From NCBI GenBank assembly GCA_029706075.1, contig JAINUG010000262.1:1133501-1197500 (forward strand): a stretch of 64,000 nucleotides of DNA. Reading direction: 5' to 3'. Each line of letters starts with the position of its first letter. Position 1 is the stretch's first letter. Both the position numbers and the translations under genes were made by a program. Under the pieces are notes generated by a model that saw only the letters and a program-made list of their open reading frames with translations, was not told the DNA's origin and ran no database searches. Source of the stretch: Aldrovandia affinis. Lineage: Eukaryota; Chordata; Actinopteri; Notacanthiformes; Halosauridae. This document shows positions 19,401 to 31,005 of the stretch, piece by piece.

Positions 19401-22074
19401 TACCCTTGTTTTGCCTCATTCGGCAGCCCACAAAAATATTGACTAGATATGTTGCTACCAAAGTAAATTGCTCTCAGGCTAGCTAACGCTGTCTGTTTAA
19501 GTAAATCGGATGTTTCGAGGGGTTTTAAATTTCCACTTGTGCACAATGGCAGTTTTCTGTTGTAAGGTTGAATCCATCTATAACTCTATATTCTAGAATC
19601 TGACAGGGCTCTCTCTTGCTAGAAGCACAAGGAATGGCAACACAATATTGTAGAATCCCATAGAACTTATGCAATAGGATTCTAGAACATCAAAGATTCT
19701 CATTATGGTGTAATAAGTCCTGAGTGATGCCTTCTGTCAGTGGAGCCGTTCAGTTATGTCTGTGTTCTGTTGAAGTTTGGAGGATATATTCAGAGATGTA
19801 TTCAGAAATAGACAGACTTAAACGCACCCAGAGCAGCGAAGGTGTCCCTCAGGTCATTCTTGTCGATGAAGCCATCTCTGTTCTGGTCCATGATGGTGAA
19901 AGCCTAGAGTAACCATGACAGTTAGTGGGCTGAGCAAAACCACCCTCCAACAGTGTGAATTCACTAGCCCAGCTGGAGGGTTTCATCACACTCATAAATA
20001 TGTGTTGTAATAAGAGAGAGAGGGACAGTGTTAGATAGAGAGGGAGAGAGGGAGAGAGACAGTGGGGGAGAGTGACAGAAAAAGGGAAAGAGCATTTTTT
20101 AGACAGAGAGACCTGTAGACAAACAGAAAGACAGAAAGTTGCTCACTTCCTTAAACTCCTGGATCTGGGCTTGCTCAAACATGGAGAAGACGTTGGAGTT
20201 GGCCCCTTCCCCTGTCTTCTTCTTGGCCTTTTTCGGTGCCTGTGGGGCGGGGAGCAAACAGCAGCACAGTCACCCCATCATCATCACCTTTCAGATCTGC
20301 AGACACACCTGTAGTGTGCGTGTGTGTATGCATTACCTGCAGACACACCTGTAGTGTGTCTTACCTGCAGACACACCTGTGCACGTGCTTCAGCTGCAGT
20401 GCTCCTGATGTGTGGGTAGCATAGTGGTGACTCCAAAGGCACAATTGGGGATTCCAAATTGGGGAGAAAAATAATACAGACAGGCTGTTCCTCCTCTTTC
20501 TCTCTGAGCCCAAGCACAGAGTGAGCTCTCTCTCTCCTTCAGCGTGGCTCACTGACGGGCACTACATTAACAACACTAATGAGGAGACATGAGACACCAT
20601 GTCAAATTAGCACATCTGATTGGCCTATTTCAGCGCTAACGCTTCTCAGCCTCGATCAGCAGAGGCGCCGTCTCATCACACCCCTTATGAAAAGCATGCC
20701 TGTGCCAAGCAAGGCTCATCGGTGCCAAACACGACTTAAGTTCCAAAGAAGACTCTTCAGTGCCAAACACAACTTTTAAATGTGGCAACGACATTAGTTA
20801 TCCCCAACACATACCCACATTAAAGAAATTGACGGAAATTGCGTTCTTGCATGTTTGTGAGCGTACTTGGACTTTGCCATTTTCTTTCCGAATGACTTTG
20901 CGAACAGCTTTTTGTCCTGCAGAATCCGTTAGGTCAGCGATTATCTCTCAGCTGGGCTGGGTGATGACGAGCAACATTTTGAAGTATGTTTAGGTGGAAA
21001 TGGCCAGAATGGACGGGTTACACTGAGCTGCACGGGAGTGGAACGCGAGGACAAGGAATGCCGTCTGATGCATTGACATTTCCTGCATACACCGTCTTCT
21101 GACCGATGCTCTCCCTCGCCCTGCGGATTAGCCACCACTGGTTTTGGGTTGCAGTGAAAGGTCATTACTCTTCCTGACATTTAACACTGATCTCTTTGGA
21201 CCTGGTTAGGGCAGTCTTCTATAAACCCCTTATTATTATTATTAGAAGTATATGCATAGCGGAATAACTGGAAGTATGTGCTTGCGCAGGGGGGGTCTTT
21301 TTATTGCTTGAGTAATTTGATCTGTATCTGCCTGTTTATGCTTGCCCCTCCCCTTCCCTGTCCACCAAAACAAATAATCTGAAAAAGTAAATCAAAGAAA
21401 ATCTATTTCGCTATTATATAGCGCATTTATACTTTGGCTTCACTGCAAAGTGGCAGAATAGAAGGCCTGTAAATAATGCATTTCATATTTTATTTATATA
21501 GGATCTTTCTTTACAATACAAAGAGAGGGTATTACCGAATAAATGTGCTGAATGAATGAATTTGCAATAAATAATTAACAATGAATAAAGTTAATATGCC
21601 CTTGGATAAGACTGTTGGGAAGTGAGACACAGCAAGATCCATGAAAATCACCCCCACCCAGCGCCCACTGTCTGTCTCTCTGTGTGCATCCAGCTGTCCA
21701 TCAGAGCACAGTGGCGTGACTGTTTCCTGTACTCGTTCTCCAGCTCTTAGCTGAAATGCAAACTCTCCCCTCCCTGACCGGGACAACGAACCCAACTAAC
21801 TACAAAGAGACCCAAGACCAAGATCCAACTCCAGCTCTGTCTGTTCTCAAACTCCAACTCTGTCCGCTCTCCTCTCAAATTCCAGCTCTATTTCCTCTAC
21901 ATTTCCAGTCCCAGTCTTTCGATCCCAGGATGAATCAGCCCCCTCTCCAGTCCCCCAAAGCGAGGTCCATTAGCAGAGGAGAGATCTGAAACTAAGCTTT
22001 ATGATTAACCCCTCGTCTGGGATTTGAACCTGCAACCCTCTCGTACACTCAGCAAGGCCCAGCCAACTCACCAT
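16493..22074 (-). CDS. myl2: Myosin regulatory light chain 2, ventricular/cardiac type (complete)
   Basis: EF-hand regulatory light chain that binds the myosin heavy-chain neck in sarcomeres and tunes contraction when its N terminus is phosphorylated. Coding exons on the minus strand: 22072-22074 (ATG only), 20147-20239, 19828-19903, 18182-18286, 17986-18064, 17146-17194 and 16493-16597. They total 510 nt (169 aa plus TAA); every junction is GT-AG and in phase. The N terminus MAPKKAKKK is followed by [11 protein letters not shown], which holds the phosphorylatable serine region. EF-hand 1 has the loop [12 protein letters not shown] (residues 38-49). [20 protein letters not shown] and the end [15 protein letters not shown] are family hallmarks. 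[11 protein letters not shown] and [10 protein letters not shown] are closer to MYL2 than to fast-skeletal MYLPF or atrial MYL7. Placing the ATG alone in exon 1 is typical of this family; I chose it because ATG|GTGAGT at 22074 is the fitting in-phase donor upstream. Adjacency to ppp1cc agrees with synteny. Confidence 0.95.
16620..17085. repeat. Imperfect CAACA/CATACA repeat field in MYL2 last intron
   Basis: The last MYL2 intron (16598-17145) is filled with diverged tandem copies built from words such as ACATGCAACA, AACACACCATG and CATACAGGAT. It is heavily biased to A and C on the plus strand. Open frames across it are repeat artefacts. Confidence 0.75.
17245..17970 (+). mobile_element. 5'-truncated Rex1-like LINE in a MYL2 intron
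   Basis: The 3' part of a non-LTR retrotransposon, antisense to MYL2, lies between MYL2 exons 17146-17194 and 17986-18064. Decayed RT C-terminal motifs are readable in shifted frames: [26 protein letters not shown] and [11 protein letters not shown]. Its 3' tail carries the fish motif ATAAGAGCATCTGCTAAATG and ends in a TAAAATG-rich stretch. Three further copies of the family occur at 29445-30310, 57290-57460 and 60655-61460. At least two frameshifts make this copy inactive. Confidence 0.8.
20297..20385 (+). repeat. Short tandem repeat GCAGACACACCTGT
   Basis: Three spaced copies of CTGCAGACACACCTGT in MYL2 intron 1, with the first two followed by AGTGTG. Simple tandem structure with no coding content. 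Confidence 0.7.
20420..20510 (+). mobile_element. 3' end of a tRNA-type SINE (fragment)
   Basis: The segment with TCCAAATTGGGGAGAAAAA resembles the 3' end of the complete SINE at 59140-59523. The tRNA-like head is not recognisable. It lies in MYL2 intron 1. Confidence 0.45.
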
Positions 22075-22180
22075 GACTGAAGCTGGAGGCGTGCAGGATA
22101 AAGCCAGACTCCCAGACCGCTGCTGGATATCGGGGGGTATGGGGGTGTCCTTATGTATCCCACTCACGCACACTGTGACC

Positions 22181-22196
22181 AGGTGATATAAATAAA
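22181..22196 (-). promoter_or_regulatory. Candidate MEF2/TATA-like element upstream of MYL2
   Basis: TATAAATA on the plus strand at 22187-22194 lies within a GATATAAATAAA context that matches the MEF2 consensus at nine of ten positions. It sits about 110 bp upstream of the MYL2 ATG-bearing exon and next to a CAGGTG E-box (22180-22185). Cardiac light-chain promoters commonly use MEF2 and E-box sites. The assignment rests on position and motif only. Confidence 0.4.
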
Positions 22197-22199
22197 CCA

Positions 22200-23715
22200 T
22201 GCCTTCTTTAGGAGGGTAAAGCCCCTCGCCTGCCCCTTGCTCCCCCAGCTCTGTGCCTCTGGGTTCATTGTCAGCGCTCCGTGTGGAACAACAGTGGTAT
22301 AGGATAACAGCACAGGCGCTGAAGGTTATAGGACCGCCCCCCCGCCCAGGAGGATTCCTTCCATCCATTTCCATCCCCCTTTGAAGGAGCCGCAACCCTG
22401 AGAGTCACTGGCTGGGCTCCCAAACCAGAAGAAGAATGCTTCACCCTCCCTACCCCACCCTGGCCCCCTTGTGGCCCTGTTTGAGCCCTGTGTGTGTGTG
22501 TGTGGGGGGGCACAGCTGCTCTCACCAACAATTTACTCATTCAGACCCATTCCCCATATGAAAGGAAAATATAAGACAGAGCTGAGAGCCACTGTTGTGC
22601 CTGTAGGGCCACTTAACCATGGCCCTGGAGGTTGGGGGACCACAACACCTGTAGAGCTACAATTGTCTCAATCTGAAGCAGCTAAATTGAGATGCTTTTC
22701 TATAGTTCTACACGACCACACTTGATTCTGGGTCATCATTCGAGCAGTGTGTCAGATCCGAAATGGAAAGAATCAGAGTCCGAGGATGGTGAGAAGCAAC
22801 ATTTATTTATTTACAGCTTTTGACCAAAAGAAGCACGTGGTAGACAAAGATGTCCTACTTATACACATTTTCAAAAGCCTGAAAACAAAGGAATTGGGCC
22901 CCTCCTCCTCTTACTCACATTTTTTGGGTTGTAACTAAGTATCATTGTGGGAGAAACACATCTGGAAAGTATCTATACATCCTGTGGAACTCTGACTCTG
23001 CATAGATGTAATTTGTCATCCAAAAAAAAGATCATGATAGGAGGACCCTAAATTTCAAGGAAGAACATTCCATGTGACTCCTAAATTTCAAGGAGTAACA
23101 TCCTGTGTGACAAAAAGGGCTCCACTCTAATTAGGAACATCTGAACATATGCTACATACATGGGATGAGGAAGCAAAACACGCTTGGCCACCAAGAATCA
23201 ACACAAGTTCAATCAATCAAACAAGGGTATATGATGCAGACCTCCTCTACACAGACCTAAAATATAGACAGAGATTCCATGAGAGGTAAAACTTATATTT
23301 CTAACAGGGATTCCTAAACGTACATAAACTAAAGACTATTCCTATTAATAAGCTTCACACATGGCTCCTCACAGTGGAAACCAAGTCACCAAGAAACCAG
23401 AAATGATGTCCTGAACTTTTCAGCAGTAACACATCCACCCCTGTGGGGCTTGTTATGTTTTATTCCAATTAGTAGGAATTTTGCATTCCAGGGATTTTTC
23501 AAGCACCCTGTCTGTGCTCCCCCTTGGGGGAAGAGTAGCTGCTGAAACTGCACTTCTCTGTGAAAGGAAGAAGGAGCCCCCCCCCCCTCATTAAGGGTGT
23601 GAAACTCTGGGGAGCCGTCGCCCCTGGAACACGACCAAAAAAGAAGCAGGTTCTCCTCTGCACCCCAGGGGTCCCAAAGCAAGATGCGCTCATTATGTCA
23701 TCATTTACCCACCCG

Positions 23716-23782
<67 letters not shown>

Positions 23783-25548
23783 CACACACAACACTCACAC
23801 ACTCACAAACACGCACACACATACATACACTCACACATGCACACATACACACACACAGACACAGCAGAACATACTCATTATGTCATTATTTATGTGCCCT
23901 GACAGCGTCTACACTGAAAAAATGCATGCCTGGGGTGACTGGCATTACTCACACACTCACATATTATCCCTGCCTGGAGCCTGTTAAACATTACGGGTAA
24001 ACACCCCCCCACACACTGTACCTGTGGTGATCCACCGACCTGGACCCCAGACAGTCCCAGGGTATGTGATTTGTGTACCGTGTGGTGTAACTGCACCAGC
24101 TGAGCTCTGTTAGCCTGGGCAGTGATCAGTGCCAGCTTCACTGGCTACACATATAATATGTTATCACCTCGTATATCAACCACCAATGGACATGCCAACA
24201 TGTTGGGTGAGGTGGGGGATGAGAAATCATAATTTATGAGTGCATTAATGATCTAAATAAATCTATGAAAGGCCATTTTTACCTCCACTATTTTCCCTGA
24301 CATTGGTGGCTGGCAGTTGCTGAAGGGGTATTCTGAAGGTGCTGACAAAGGGGCGATGCGTCACCAGGGTCTGTCTCTGTACACATGCATAGCAGACCCA
24401 CGGCCTTCAGACAGGGCCACCCCCTTCAGCCCTTCACATGGGGCCACGCCTTTCATACAGGGCCACACACTCACACACATGCATAAAGCACAAGGGTTGT
24501 GGTTAGAAACTCACAGCATACCTACCCTCGTTACATAAAAACTTTGTGAAGTTTGATAGGTAAACTAACAAGACAGCACTGTACTGTTACTTTGGGCATT
24601 TACAAAAGCATAGACTCGAAACTCGAGTCTGTCGTTCTAATTTTTGCAAAAATGGTTTAATGCTGCCAACTAGTGGCTAGATTGCGGAACTTCGTGCCAC
24701 TTTTACTTCAGACTGCAAAAGTATGTCATTCAAAAATGTTTAGCCATTTTTTGTTATTTTTATAAATCCGTTACGTGGTCAGTTTCTCAAACCTACGTGC
24801 GGGACCCTAAGAAAATAGTTCACTTAGAGAACACTTCTCTGTGTTCACCTGAGCTATGATATTATGCATTTTTGGCAGAGATCTTCTTTTCGTAACGTCA
24901 GATGTCCACCTGCAGGTCGAAGAGGCTGGCTTCCGAGGGTTGTGAGATGTTGACACTCACTTTTTTCTTTAGTAAAGTTCCTTTGTTCCATAAACTGCCC
25001 GTTTAATGTCTTTACATTAGTGCATTTAGTATATTAGTGTTAGAAATAATGAATATTAATGCATCAGGTATTTTTAATGCATCTGTCTAATATTGTGCTG
25101 TTGGAATAGAAATTGTGTCAATTTGCCCATCATAAAATATTGGGCGAAAATGAAGGCAGATATTCTATTATAGCAAATAATCATACTTAGGGCTCTAGTT
25201 TCGTTGTCAAAGCACAATGCGCAGACAGTAGCGTTAATCCTAGACGATGGCGCATGAAGGCCTGTCCTAGTCTATCCGGTAGTTTTGTGTCAAGAGAGGG
25301 TAGCGCACCTGTGGTACACTTGTAAAAGAGGTTGGTTTAAGAGGAATATATTTCCTGTGTGTGTGTTGAGGGTTTGGTTCAGTAGCTATGGTCAATCAGA
25401 TCATCAGCTTTTTCACCTTTAATACCATTGCCATAGAACTGGCTATTTCGTCCAAGAGCAAGCGCCATAGCTTGCGAAGAGTACGTTATGAGACTTGCTC
25501 TGACTACCATAAAAATCAACGGCATATTATACTAAACTAAACTAAGGA
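22200..25548. other. Gene-free stretch upstream of MYL2
   Basis: No exon of a known gene is seen on either strand. It contains a CA microsatellite at 23717-23779 and otherwise unassigned A/T-rich sequence. The region around 22750-23440 looks like old repeat sequence, but I cannot name a family. Confidence 0.5.
23717..23779. repeat. CA dinucleotide microsatellite
   Basis: About 31 uninterrupted CA units, followed by a looser CA-rich stretch to about 23860. Confidence 0.95.
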
Positions 25549-25795
25549 GGCTGACCAAGTGTCCCACATTTTAATTGTTCAATGAAAGTCTTTGATTTCT
25601 CTCGCTTCCTTATTGTGATTATTAACGCATTTTAAACAAAGTACGAACTTTTCCGGATATAAAATACGAATATGACCCCCGCCCACAGCTCAACAACAGC
25701 ATCAGAAAAAAATAGCTTCCACACTTTTCTATTCCACCTTTCCTTTCCCCCCCAATGTCCCGCATTTGGACTGTTTGAATCTGGTCACCCTAAAA
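25549..25795. mobile_element. Possible small MITE with AGGGTGACCAGA-type ends
   Basis: The right end reads TCTGGTCACCCTA and the left end AGGCTGACCAA, a loose inverted match. A similar left-type end, TAGGGTGACCAGA, occurs again at 27834-27846 facing right. The pairing of ends is uncertain because the left arm is diverged. Confidence 0.35.
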
Positions 25796-26747
25796 CTAAC
25801 GTGAGTGTGTATCAGTTTATTTTCTCAGTAGGAAACGGATATAGCCTGCTCTAGTTGTCCGGGATGAGGAAGTTTAGTTTAGTTTGTGTATTTTCAAAGC
25901 ACCCTATATTAAAACCTGTTTATTAACTGTACTAACTAGGCTACGTTTAACTGAAGTGATGCTCAGTGATGAAGTCGCTCCTCTCTCGTGCGCTGTCTCT
26001 CCAACCGCAATCGCTCGGTATTGGCGCCTGAAATGCCGTCAAATTATGTGCTCCATTTTATTGTAGTGAACGTTTAGTATTTAACATAACAAAAAGCGGT
26101 GCGCATACATATATAGGGGTGATATCAGCCAAATTGGGCCATCAGGTAAAATGAGCCAGTTAAGGTTTGAGCGTCTCAGCTCTTTCAATTTTAACAGCCA
26201 ATGACTGCAAATTATATTAAACTGTTGCCACAACTGTACTTGACATGTAACAATTGATTTGAGTGGTCTATGGTTGCTATGGTGGTCGGGACAATGCCTC
26301 ACATCGAGACTCCCCAGGAGAACTTCAAGGTGAGTGGCCTGACATATGAAAATGTACTTGTCAATAATAAGGTTGATAAATCAATAAAAAACAAATGTAC
26401 ATCTATAAATGATTATGTATACTACATGCTCTGATGGCCTCCATCAGATATAATGCTGATAGTTTGCAAAAAAAAAAAAGCATTTTTTGTTAGTGGTTCA
26501 ATTGACCTTAATGTGTTAAGGTAAATTGAGCCATGCATTTCAGCCAAAATGAGCCACCTTCTGAATTGAGTTTTAGCGGATATTTTGATGGTTCCTCTTA
26601 TTAAAAGTAGGCTATTAATAGATTATTATATTATATTATTGTATATATTACATGCCTCTTTTCACATTTTCCCTTCTAATTATGTATGTGTGTGTTAGCT
26701 CTGGTCCAGGGCGCATCGTGAGCTAGCTCTCACTATCTAGCGCTCTG

Positions 26748-26874
<127 letters not shown>

Positions 26875-27365
26875 GATGAATGAGTGATTTACTGAAGCAT
26901 CAGTCTGAGTAGCCTTGTCTCCCGTTTTAATATGACTTTCTTTACAGTTGTTCCGAGAGCATTTTTAATTCCAGATATGCATGTGTAAGCCTGCATAGTT
27001 AAGCACACACACACCACACACACACACGCACACACACACACATGCACAGACACATTCATGTTCCAAAATGAGTTCCTAAAGTTGGTACTTCATGAATTAA
27101 TTTTATTCTTTATGAATTCTTAATGCTTTAATCTTATTCTTCATGAGTTCATTTAATGTTATTTAAATGCAATGTTTTAGTGTGTTGAGATTAAAGATGA
27201 TTTGATTATTTTATGAGAAATGACTCTGTTTCGCTTTGCAGTTTGAGTGGCTCATTTTAGCTGATCAGCCGGACCATTTTACCTGAACACTGCTCATCTA
27301 AAAAAATGTGACATCTGATGTTTTCAAAAGCTGTAGGGCCTGAACAATTATATTTTATTACATCA

Positions 27366-27521
27366 TGGTTACATGTGGTTCTCTGTGGCTCAGTTGGTAG
27401 AACACAGTGTTGGCAACGCTTAGGTTGTGGGTTCAATCCCCACTGGGGCCACATATACTGAAAATGTATGCATTCACTACTGTAAGTCGCTTTGGATAAA
27501 AGCGTCTGCTAAATGGCGTAT
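27366..27521 (+). mobile_element. tRNA-derived SINE with 9-bp target duplication
   Basis: The head is tRNA-like, with a box-A-like TGGCTCAGTTGG and a box-B-like GGTTCAATCCC. The tail contains the common fish motif AAAGCGTCTGCTAAATGGCG. It is flanked by ATTACATCA at 27357-27365 and 27522-27530. The same SINE family lies at 38496-38665 and 45960-46110 in the opposite orientation. The head carries extra and missing bases relative to a tRNA, so it is not a tRNA gene. Confidence 0.88.
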
Positions 27522-27959
27522 ATTACATCAATTCAACACAAAAATATTAAAAACAGAACTTATTAACCATAAAAATACAATTCAATGTCATACATTGCTT
27601 TTTTCTTAGTTTCCCAAGCAATTAACCAAAAAGTGGCCCAATTTAGCTGATATCACCCTATATATATATATATATGTTTTTAAACACATATCATACAATT
27701 TGACGGATGCAGAGACGGTCTCTCTCATTCAAATAGGCTACTTTTAACTGCTGAATCGTTTACTGAACGATTTGCCTCAGAGTGTGGTGAAATACAGAAC
27801 ATCCACAAAACAGTCTTGTGTGATGGGAGATGTAGGGTGACCAGATTAAAATAGTCGAAATGCAGGACAAACGGGATGGATTTACTGAACACATATCCGC
27901 ATTTTATAGCCGCAAAAAGTAGTCTACTTTATTTAAAATGGAGCGATAATCAATGAGTT

Positions 27960-28270
27960 GAGTTGAGTTGAGTTGCTTTTATTGTCATTCCGCCACATAC
28001 AAATCAAATCAAATCAAATCAAGTTTATTTGTATAGCGCTTTTCACAATAGAATTGTCACAAAACGCTTAACAGAGGGGGAACCCAGGCCTAGACCCCCC
28101 CAAAAGCAAGCCTAACGGCAACATACAAGTATGTGGAAGAACGAGATTGCGCTTCGATTTACAACAGTGCAACATTAAGACAACAATTACACAACAGTTA
28201 AGACAGTGCAACATTTACGACACAACATTTAGGTCACATGCACAACATTTAGGTCACATAAATGAAGATG
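27960..28270. repeat. Retroelement-like 3' end with pentanucleotide repeats
   Basis: A TTGAG repeat (27955-27976) and a CAAAT repeat (27999-28020) flank segments ending in TTTATTTGTATAGCGCTTTT, a sequence type seen at 3' ends of fish LINEs and SINEs. The family is not certain. Confidence 0.4.
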
Positions 28271-28399
28271 AATATAATGAAGAGAGAGAAATCTGAAACA
28301 ATGGGTTTCATATTCCTTATCTTTTATTATTTATTTTATTAAATACGTTTTATTAAAATGTGGAATTGTCCCGTTCACGTGTTGGAGAAGGGGTTCAAT

Positions 28400-28502
28400 C
28401 ATTTTGTGGAAGCTGGCAGCAGGAAGTGACAGCAGGAAATGGCAGCTGTGGCAACAGGAAGTGGAAGCTGTGGCAGCAGGAAGTGGAAGCTGGCAGGAGC
28501 CG
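28400..28502. repeat. GGAAGTG-containing minisatellite
   Basis: About four imperfect tandem copies of a unit containing GCAGCAGGAAGTGGAAGCTG. No coding meaning is apparent. Confidence 0.65.
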
Positions 28503-28849
28503 GTTGAGCTGCCAGCAGTATTGCCATACTACTTTTGAACACGCTGGGCGGGGAAAAATAGCGTTGGGCTGGTAGATGAAATTTGGGCTGCTTTTGTCAA
28601 CATTTGGCGGGGTTTTTAAAATATTGTGTAAAGCTGTCATTTTACAAAAACACAGATACAAAATTCAGCATACTTTGTTGTGTCCATTCACTCATTTAAT
28701 TTGAGAAATATTTGATTGACATGAGTTGTATTCAATCGCCGTTAGGGATAAGCGAGTAACTACTTACACGTCATCACCATTGACAATGACGTTACAGTTC
28801 AAATCAACGGACTAGCTAACTACGTTGAAGCTGAGAGTTTGTCAGCATC

Positions 28850-29440
28850 ATGCCGAAGTGGGGGAAATATAAAAAATTGTACAGGAAGGAATGGGAGACT
28901 CATCCTGAGCTAAAAAACTGGATCGCCCCTGTCCCAGAAGATGGCTCGAAAGCTCGCTGCAAGTATTGTAACACAGAAATCAGAGCGCAACTTAACGTTT
29001 TGAAAGAACATGGCACCACAAAAAAACACAAGTCCCACTGTGTGCCCAGCGTCAAATCTTTTGCTGTACCGATGGGATCTGGTGCGGGTCAAGGCACAAT
29101 CAAAGATGACCAAAAACGTAGTGAACTTAGGATTGCAACCTACGTTGCCTGCCACACTTCCATCAATGCCGTGGAAGACTTGTCGGATATACTACAAGAC
29201 AAGATGGGAGCGTTCAAAATGCACAGGACCAAGTGCACGGCAGTTATAAAGTCTGCCCTGGCATCACACTTCAGAGAGGAGTTAAAGGAAGATATTGACG
29301 AGTCTTATATAGCCTTATTCTCTCTACCTCAACGAAACCACTGACATATCAGTGAGCAAGCTCCTGTGTATATGTGTAAAATACCGATCACAGAAACACG
29401 GCAAGTTTGTCAGTACCTATCTGGGGCTTGTTGAGCTTCT
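28850..29440 (+). pseudogene. hAT-family transposase with BED-type zinc finger, broken
   Basis: An ATG at 28850 opens 164 codons. A BED-like zinc-binding pattern is present: CKYC (residues 37-40) followed by HGTTKKHK. After the early stop, the next frame continues with hAT-like sequence (LNETTDISVSKLLCICVKY, then HGKFVSTYLGLVELL) up to about 29440, where a Rex1-like LINE interrupts it. The frame change lies near 29320. The C-terminal catalytic part and dimerisation domain are absent. I read it as a dead transposase. A domesticated gene is unlikely because the frame is broken and no downstream exon continues it. Confidence 0.75.
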
Positions 29441-29444
29441 CATT

Positions 29445-30310
29445 TTTACATTACATTTAAATTTTAAGCATTTAGCAGATGCTCTTATCCAGAGCATTAA
29501 TACATGGTAGAAACAATCATAGTTAGCGCACAAGATCAGTGCAGTAATACAGCAATAGACATCATTGCAGGCGTCTGCGTACCATACCTGTAACACTGGG
29601 AAGGAAAAGGTTAGTGTGTTTTTTTTGTTTTTAGTATAGTGTAGAACAGGGGTGGCCAACCCTGGTCCTGGAGGGCTACAGGGTCTGCTGGTTTTCATTG
29701 TCATTCAGCGCTTAAGTGATCAATTAAAGAGGTTGATCACACAGTTAGCTCACCTCACCTGGCTTCCTGGGTCTGAACTGGCTGTTGATTTTAAGGTGAA
29801 AACAAAAACCAGCAGACCCTGTAGCCCTCCAGGACCAGGGTTGGGGACCCCTGGACTGTAGAACAAGCAAACAGTGGTGACGACAAATTAGCTAGATGGA
29901 TAGAGTTCAGTGGTAGTGGAGTCTGAAGAGGTGGGTTTTGAGTCTCTTGCGGAAAATTGCAAGTGATTCCGCGGTCCTGACCGATTGCGGAAGGTCGTTC
30001 CACCAGTGAGGGATCAGGACAAAGAAGAGGCGAGACCGCGAGGAGCGGCTGCCAGGCGCCCGGAGGGATGGGGCAGTCAGTTTGCCAGAGGAGGCGGAGC
30101 GGAGGGGTCTGGGAGGGGGGTAGGGAGTGATGAGTGAATGGCGGTATGGGGGAGCAGTACCTCTGGCTGCATGAAAAGCAAGCATCAGTGACTTGAATCT
30201 GATGCGTGCTGCGATGGGGAGCCAGGGCAGAGAGGAGAGTAGAGGGGTGACGTGGGTGAACTTCGGCTCGTTGAACACCAGGCGAGCGGCAGCATTCTGG
30301 ACTAGTTGCA
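29445..30310 (-). mobile_element. Rex1-like LINE fragment, interrupted by a MITE
   Basis: The 3' end of a non-LTR retrotransposon on the minus strand. The tail motif GCATTTAGCAGATGCTCTTATCC is at 29465 onward (reverse reading). Decayed C-terminal RT motifs [28 protein letters not shown] and GTAPPYRHSLITPY are readable at about 29900-30310. It sits directly against the broken hAT gene and is itself split by the MITE at 29649-29856. The 5' part of the LINE is missing. Confidence 0.8.
29649..29856. mobile_element. hAT-type MITE with 9-bp duplication
   Basis: The two ends are inverted repeats of about 50 bp, nearly perfect, containing GTAGCCCTCCAGGACCAGG. The 9-bp TGTAGAACA occurs at 29640-29648 and again at 29857-29865, consistent with hAT-type 8-bp target duplication plus one base. 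There is no coding capacity. It is inserted in the LINE at 29445-30310. Confidence 0.8.
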
Positions 30311-30373
30311 TGAGCAAAGCCGTACGAACACGCCATTTGACTTTTGATTGCACGTCTCTGATACCCTCTAGCC

Positions 30374-30674
30374 CAGGGGTGGGCAAGGAGGCCCCGTATC
30401 CATTTCTGGATTTCATGCCAACTTCTGCTCTTAATGATTTAATTAGCCCCAATCATTTACGTGATCTGACATTTCAGCTAAATTTCTTGATAAGCCATGA
30501 GTGACAGCTGAAGACTGTTCTTGTGTTCCCATATGAGACATGTTACTGTGGTCTAATCTACAAGTGAACCAGCATTGGCGCATCTAACTAATTAGCTAAT
30601 TGAGCCAGGGTAATTGGTAGAAACAAAAACCTGCACACACACCGGCCCTCCAGGACCGGAACTGCCCACCCCTG
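30374..30674. mobile_element. hAT-type MITE with 8-bp duplication
   Basis: The termini CAGGGGTGGGCA (30374) and TGCCCACCCCTG (ending 30674) are exact inverted repeats. The target duplication CTCTAGCC is at 30366-30373 and 30675-30682. The interior is non-coding. It lies about 330 bp upstream of the PGAM5 start codon, so it is close to or within the promoter region. Confidence 0.88.
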
Positions 30675-31005
30675 CTCTAGCCACCTGCACTCTTAACTTT
30701 TTTTCAAGAACACCACCAAACATTTCAATTGATGCATGTGTATTCACACTTTCTAGAATTGGACATTTTCGCGTTTCGTATTTATGTATTTTGTCCAAGG
30801 CAAGTACTGTAGCTCGCTAAAGCGACATGCATATTAAAAGGCTGTGGCTATATTGTATTTTCAGTTTTGTACACTGCAAACGATTGAATCAACTTAATTT
30901 AAAAGGTTTGGCTATAGCACCTGCCGTCCGTGTAGCTTTATTTCCATTTTATTCGTAGGTTAGTCTAGTGAAATCTGTCCTCATCGCTGTGGTGTTCGAA
31001 AAAGG

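Noticed and set aside
27378-27450. tRNA gene-like sequences at 27378, 38580-38655, 46040-46105 and 59140-59215
   Set aside because: Each is the head of a SINE with a downstream tail, and three of the four have target duplications; the cloverleaf is not properly preserved.
28850-29344. The 164-codon BED-finger frame as a domesticated hAT gene
   Set aside because: The frame breaks near 29320, coding continues in another frame, and a LINE cuts it; no splice signals rescue it.
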